64,000 nt of DNA from the NCBI GenBank assembly GCA_036504815.1, contig DASXUN010000021.1:62001-126000 (forward strand), given 5' to 3'. The notes under the pieces were generated by a model, which made no database searches, was not told the DNA's origin, and saw only the letters and a program-made list of their open reading frames with translations. Shown one piece after another: positions 61,660-64,000 of this stretch. Within the stretch, counting starts at the first letter, position 1. The number at the start of each line of letters is the position of its first letter. Made by a program: the position numbers and the translations under genes. Source of the DNA: Gemmatimonadaceae bacterium. GTDB lineage: Bacteria > Gemmatimonadota > Gemmatimonadetes > Gemmatimonadales > Gemmatimonadaceae.

Positions 61660-64000
61660 ATGAGTCCGCCGCCTCCTGCCCTGCTGCACGATTTCTTCAC
61701 GCGCTCGGCCGCGCGTTGGCCGCAGCACGTCGCCGTCGACGTTCCGCCTGGCCGTCTGCGTCCGCATCGGCATCGCACCACCTACGCGGAACTCGACCGG
61801 CAATCCAATGCCGTGGCCCATGCGCTGGCGCCATTCGTCAGGCAGGAATGCATCGTCGCCATTCTCCTGCCGCGCACCAGTGCCCAGCTGTACGCCGCCC
61901 AGATCGGCGTGATGAAGGCCGGCGCCGCCTATGCCTGCTTCGACCTCGCCTTCCCGGATGAACGGCTGCGCGACACGTTCGCCGACGCCCAGCCTGCCGC
62001 CCTGCTGACCGACGCGCTTGGACGCGCCCGCGCAATCGCTGCCGGCTTTCCAGTCGAGCGCATCCTCGACGTCGTCGACCTGTCGCATCAGCATCCGCAG
62101 CCCACGGCGCCGCCGGCGCCGGCCTGGCTTACGCCCGCCTCGCTCGCCTACGTCATCTACACGTCAGGCACGACGGGACGCCCCAAGGGCGTGATGATCG
62201 AGCACCGCTCGATCTGCAACCTGGTGCAGTCCGACATCGACGCGTTCGCGCTCACTCCGGACGATCGCGCGGTACAGGGCTCGTCGGCCGCCTACGATTC
62301 CTCGGTGGAGGAACTGTGGCTGGCCTTTGCCGCCGGCGCCACCATCGTGGTCGCCGACGAGGACACCGCGCGCCTCGGCCCCGACCTTATCGGCTGGCTG
62401 CGCGACGAACGCGTGACCGTCTTCTGCCCGCCGCCGACGTTGTTGCGCGCGACCGGATGCGAGAACCCCGCGCAGGAGCTCCCAGCGCTCCGCCTGCTGT
62501 ACGTTGGCGGTGAGGCACTGCCGCAGGACGTGGCCGATCGATGGGCCCACGGCCGTTCGCTGGTGAACGGCTATGGCCCCACCGAGTGCTCGGTGACCTG
62601 CTCGCGTGCGCATATCACCGTCGGCGCGCCGGTCACCATCGGCATCCCGATCCACAACGTGCAGGCGTGGATCGTTGACGAGTCGCTCGAGCCCGTCCCC
62701 GATGGCGTGCCGGGAGAGCTGGTCTTTGGCGGCGCTTGCCTCGCACGCGGCTACTGGAATCAGCCGGACCTCACCGCACAGCGCTTTTCGCATCACCCGA
62801 CGCTCGGCCGCATCTATCGCACCGGTGACAGTGCCCAGCGGGAAGCGGATGGCACGCTCATCTATCATGGACGGCTCGACGCGCAGGTGAAGTTGCGGGG
62901 ATATCGCGTGGAGTTGGGCGCCATCGAGGCCGCGCTTGTCGCCTGCGACGGCGTGCGGGAGGCCGCCTGCACCGTACAGGAGAGTGATGGCCGCCAGACG
63001 CTGGTCGCCTTCATCGTTCCCGAGATGATGGTGCCGGTGCCCAGTGCCGCCGAGTTGCAGGACGCGCTGCGGACGGTGTTGCCCCCATATATGGTGCCGT
63101 CGCACATCGCGCCGGTGGCCGCGCTCCCCACATCGATTGGCGGCAAACTTGACCGGCGCGCCCTGCCGCGCCTCGATGGCACGCCCGCCGGTGGCGAAGG
63201 CGTCGCACCGGACGATCCGCTCGAGTTCGCCATCGCCGAGGCCGTTCGGCACGTGCTGCGCATGGCGCAGTATCCCGATGTGTCCGCCGACTATTTCACA
63301 GCACTCGGCGGCGACTCGCTCAGCGCCGCGGAATTGGTCACGCGCCTGCGCAATGACCCGCGCACCAACGTGCTCGATGTGCGCGATGTGTACGAGGGGC
63401 GCACGGTGACGGCGCTCGCCGATCGGGTACGCGCACGGGCACCCCGGCAGACGGATGCGCCCGTCAGCGAGACGACCTTGGCGCTCGACGCACCGGTCCT
63501 CGGCCTCACGGTACGACAGACGCTGGCCCTGATCCGTTCGCTGCTGGTCGGATCCGCGGCCCTCTGGCTGGTCGCCTTCAAACTGCTGCCAGCAGTCGTG
63601 CGCGCCATCGGCGTGGTACCCACGGTGATTCTCGCCCCACCGGCGGCGCTGATCGCCGTCTTGGCATGGGCACCCATCGCCGTGGCGCTTGCCGTCTCCA
63701 CCAAGCGCCGGCTTATCGGCACTTACACCCCTGGGCGCGTGCGCGTGTGGAGCGCGGCATTCTTGCCGCACTGGCTGGTGCAGCAGGCCGTGAAGTCGAT
63801 TCCGTGGTGGATTCTCGAAGGCACCGAGTTCCAGGTGATGGCCCTGCGGGCGCTCGGCGCGCGCATCGGCCGGCGCGTGCATATCCACCGCGGCGTCGTG
63901 CTCCTGCGCGGTGGGTGGGACCTGCTGGAGATCGGCGACGATGTCACCCTCTCGCAGGATGCGGCCGTCCGCATTGCCGAACTCGACGCCGGCCACCTTG
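61660..64000 (+). CDS. Pls/PosA-type nonribosomal peptide synthetase, 3' end beyond the window
   Basis: About 780 residues are visible and the frame stays open at the edge. An adenylation domain (about 10-515) has YTSGTTGRPKG (166-176), NGYGPTE, YRTGD and GGKLDRRALP. A carrier domain follows, with the phosphopantetheine Ser553 in LGGDSLS. From about 615 there are hydrophobic helices (about 628-690), then a left-handed-helix-like hexapeptide region (GARIGRRVHIHRGV). This order (A, carrier, membrane segments, acyltransferase-like repeats) is that of epsilon-poly-L-lysine synthetase Pls and PosA-type enzymes, which make linear homopolymers of one amino acid. By-eye pocket residues read D-S-E-C-Y-G-G-V-T-K; the leading Asp indicates an alpha-amino acid. 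There is no condensation or thioesterase domain so far. Confidence 0.88.
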   Translation, partial: MSPPPPALLHDFFTRSAARWPQHVAVDVPPGRLRPHRHRTTYAELDRQSNAVAHALAPFVRQECIVAILLPRTSAQLYAAQIGVMKAGAAYACFDLAFPDERLRDTFADAQPAALLTDALGRARAIAAGFPVERILDVVDLSHQHPQPTAPPAPAWLTPASLAYVIYTSGTTGRPKGVMIEHRSICNLVQSDIDAFALTPDDRAVQGSSAAYDSSVEELWLAFAAGATIVVADEDTARLGPDLIGWLRDERVTVFCPPPTLLRATGCENPAQELPALRLLYVGGEALPQDVADRWAHGRSLVNGYGPTECSVTCSRAHITVGAPVTIGIPIHNVQAWIVDESLEPVPDGVPGELVFGGACLARGYWNQPDLTAQRFSHHPTLGRIYRTGDSAQREADGTLIYHGRLDAQVKLRGYRVELGAIEAALVACDGVREAACTVQESDGRQTLVAFIVPEMMVPVPSAAELQDALRTVLPPYMVPSHIAPVAALPTSIGGKLDRRALPRLDGTPAGGEGVAPDDPLEFAIAEAVRHVLRMAQYPDVSADYFTALGGDSLSAAELVTRLRNDPRTNVLDVRDVYEGRTVTALADRVRARAPRQTDAPVSETTLALDAPVLGLTVRQTLALIRSLLVGSAALWLVAFKLLPAVVRAIGVVPTVILAPPAALIAVLAWAPIAVALAVSTKRRLIGTYTPGRVRVWSAAFLPHWLVQQAVKSIPWWILEGTEFQVMALRALGARIGRRVHIHRGVVLLRGGWDLLEIGDDVTLSQDAAVRIAELDAGHL

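Noticed and set aside
62164-63996. Minus-strand 610-codon frame opposite the NRPS
   Set aside because: Antisense shadow; the plus strand has every core adenylation and carrier motif.

Overview
The window is G+C-rich, densely coded bacterial DNA. Many predicted products are exported (Sec, lipoprotein or Tat signals) peptidases, glycosidases, beta-propeller proteins and outer-membrane proteins. The mix includes an S46 peptidase, DUF5916, a DUF4382 lipoprotein, a carboxypeptidase-regulatory/TonB-plug protein, SSS symporters paired with tiny membrane proteins, and a gamma-glutamyltransferase lipoprotein. It resembles free-living soil Gemmatimonadota. That assignment is an inference from gene content; there is no rRNA or other marker in the window. 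I saw no tRNA, rRNA, CRISPR array or insertion sequence.

Layout. 1-6.8 kb (minus): edge of a hemolysin III-type gene, a small membrane protein, then a sugar-use operon (SSS symporter, 66-aa membrane protein, Tat-exported sugar isomerase/epimerase-like protein, GH27/36-type alpha-galactosidase, YfcC-type carrier). 6.9-9.6 kb: lutABC lactate oxidation operon with 4-bp overlaps. 9.6-14.1 kb: S46 peptidase, then an MHS-type transporter with a polysaccharide deacetylase. 14.1-18.6 kb: a regulatory-domain/TonB-plug protein and two convergent GH13 amylases. 19-21.7 kb: a two-gene molybdenum hydroxylase. 21.9-25.5 kb: M1 peptidase, a secreted protein, an Old Yellow Enzyme. 25.5-28.6 kb: M20 amidohydrolase, DUF3311 and SSS symporter in one overlapping operon. 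28.7-36.5 kb: GGT lipoprotein, DUF4382 lipoprotein, GHL10-type glycosidase, YchF-like GTPase, OPT transporter.

36.6-49.8 kb: a DsbB-like/beta-propeller fusion with a 55-aa membrane partner, DUF362 protein, GH20 hexosaminidase, a large BNR-propeller protein, DUF5916 barrel, a second GHL10 enzyme, DUF1295 protein. 49.9-54.4 kb: the most unusual locus. One exported polypeptide joins a cyanophycinase-like S51 peptidase, a class C beta-lactamase-type serine hydrolase and a Ycf48/BNR propeller, each enzyme with its catalytic motifs, and it overlaps an amidase gene by 4 bp. 54.4-56.9 kb: an A+T-rich promoter with a palindrome, rhodanese, TauE/SafE exporter and an argJ-like gene. 56.9-61.1 kb (minus): KdpE regulator, a KdpD-like kinase lacking its N-terminal half, and a KimA-type potassium importer, with no kdpFABC in view. 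61.7 kb to the end: a Pls/PosA-type single-module NRPS (adenylation, carrier, membrane segments, hexapeptide region), cut by the window edge.

Taken together, much of the window serves breakdown of extracellular peptides, glycans and amides and uptake of the products, followed by potassium homeostasis and a possible poly-amino-acid synthetase.
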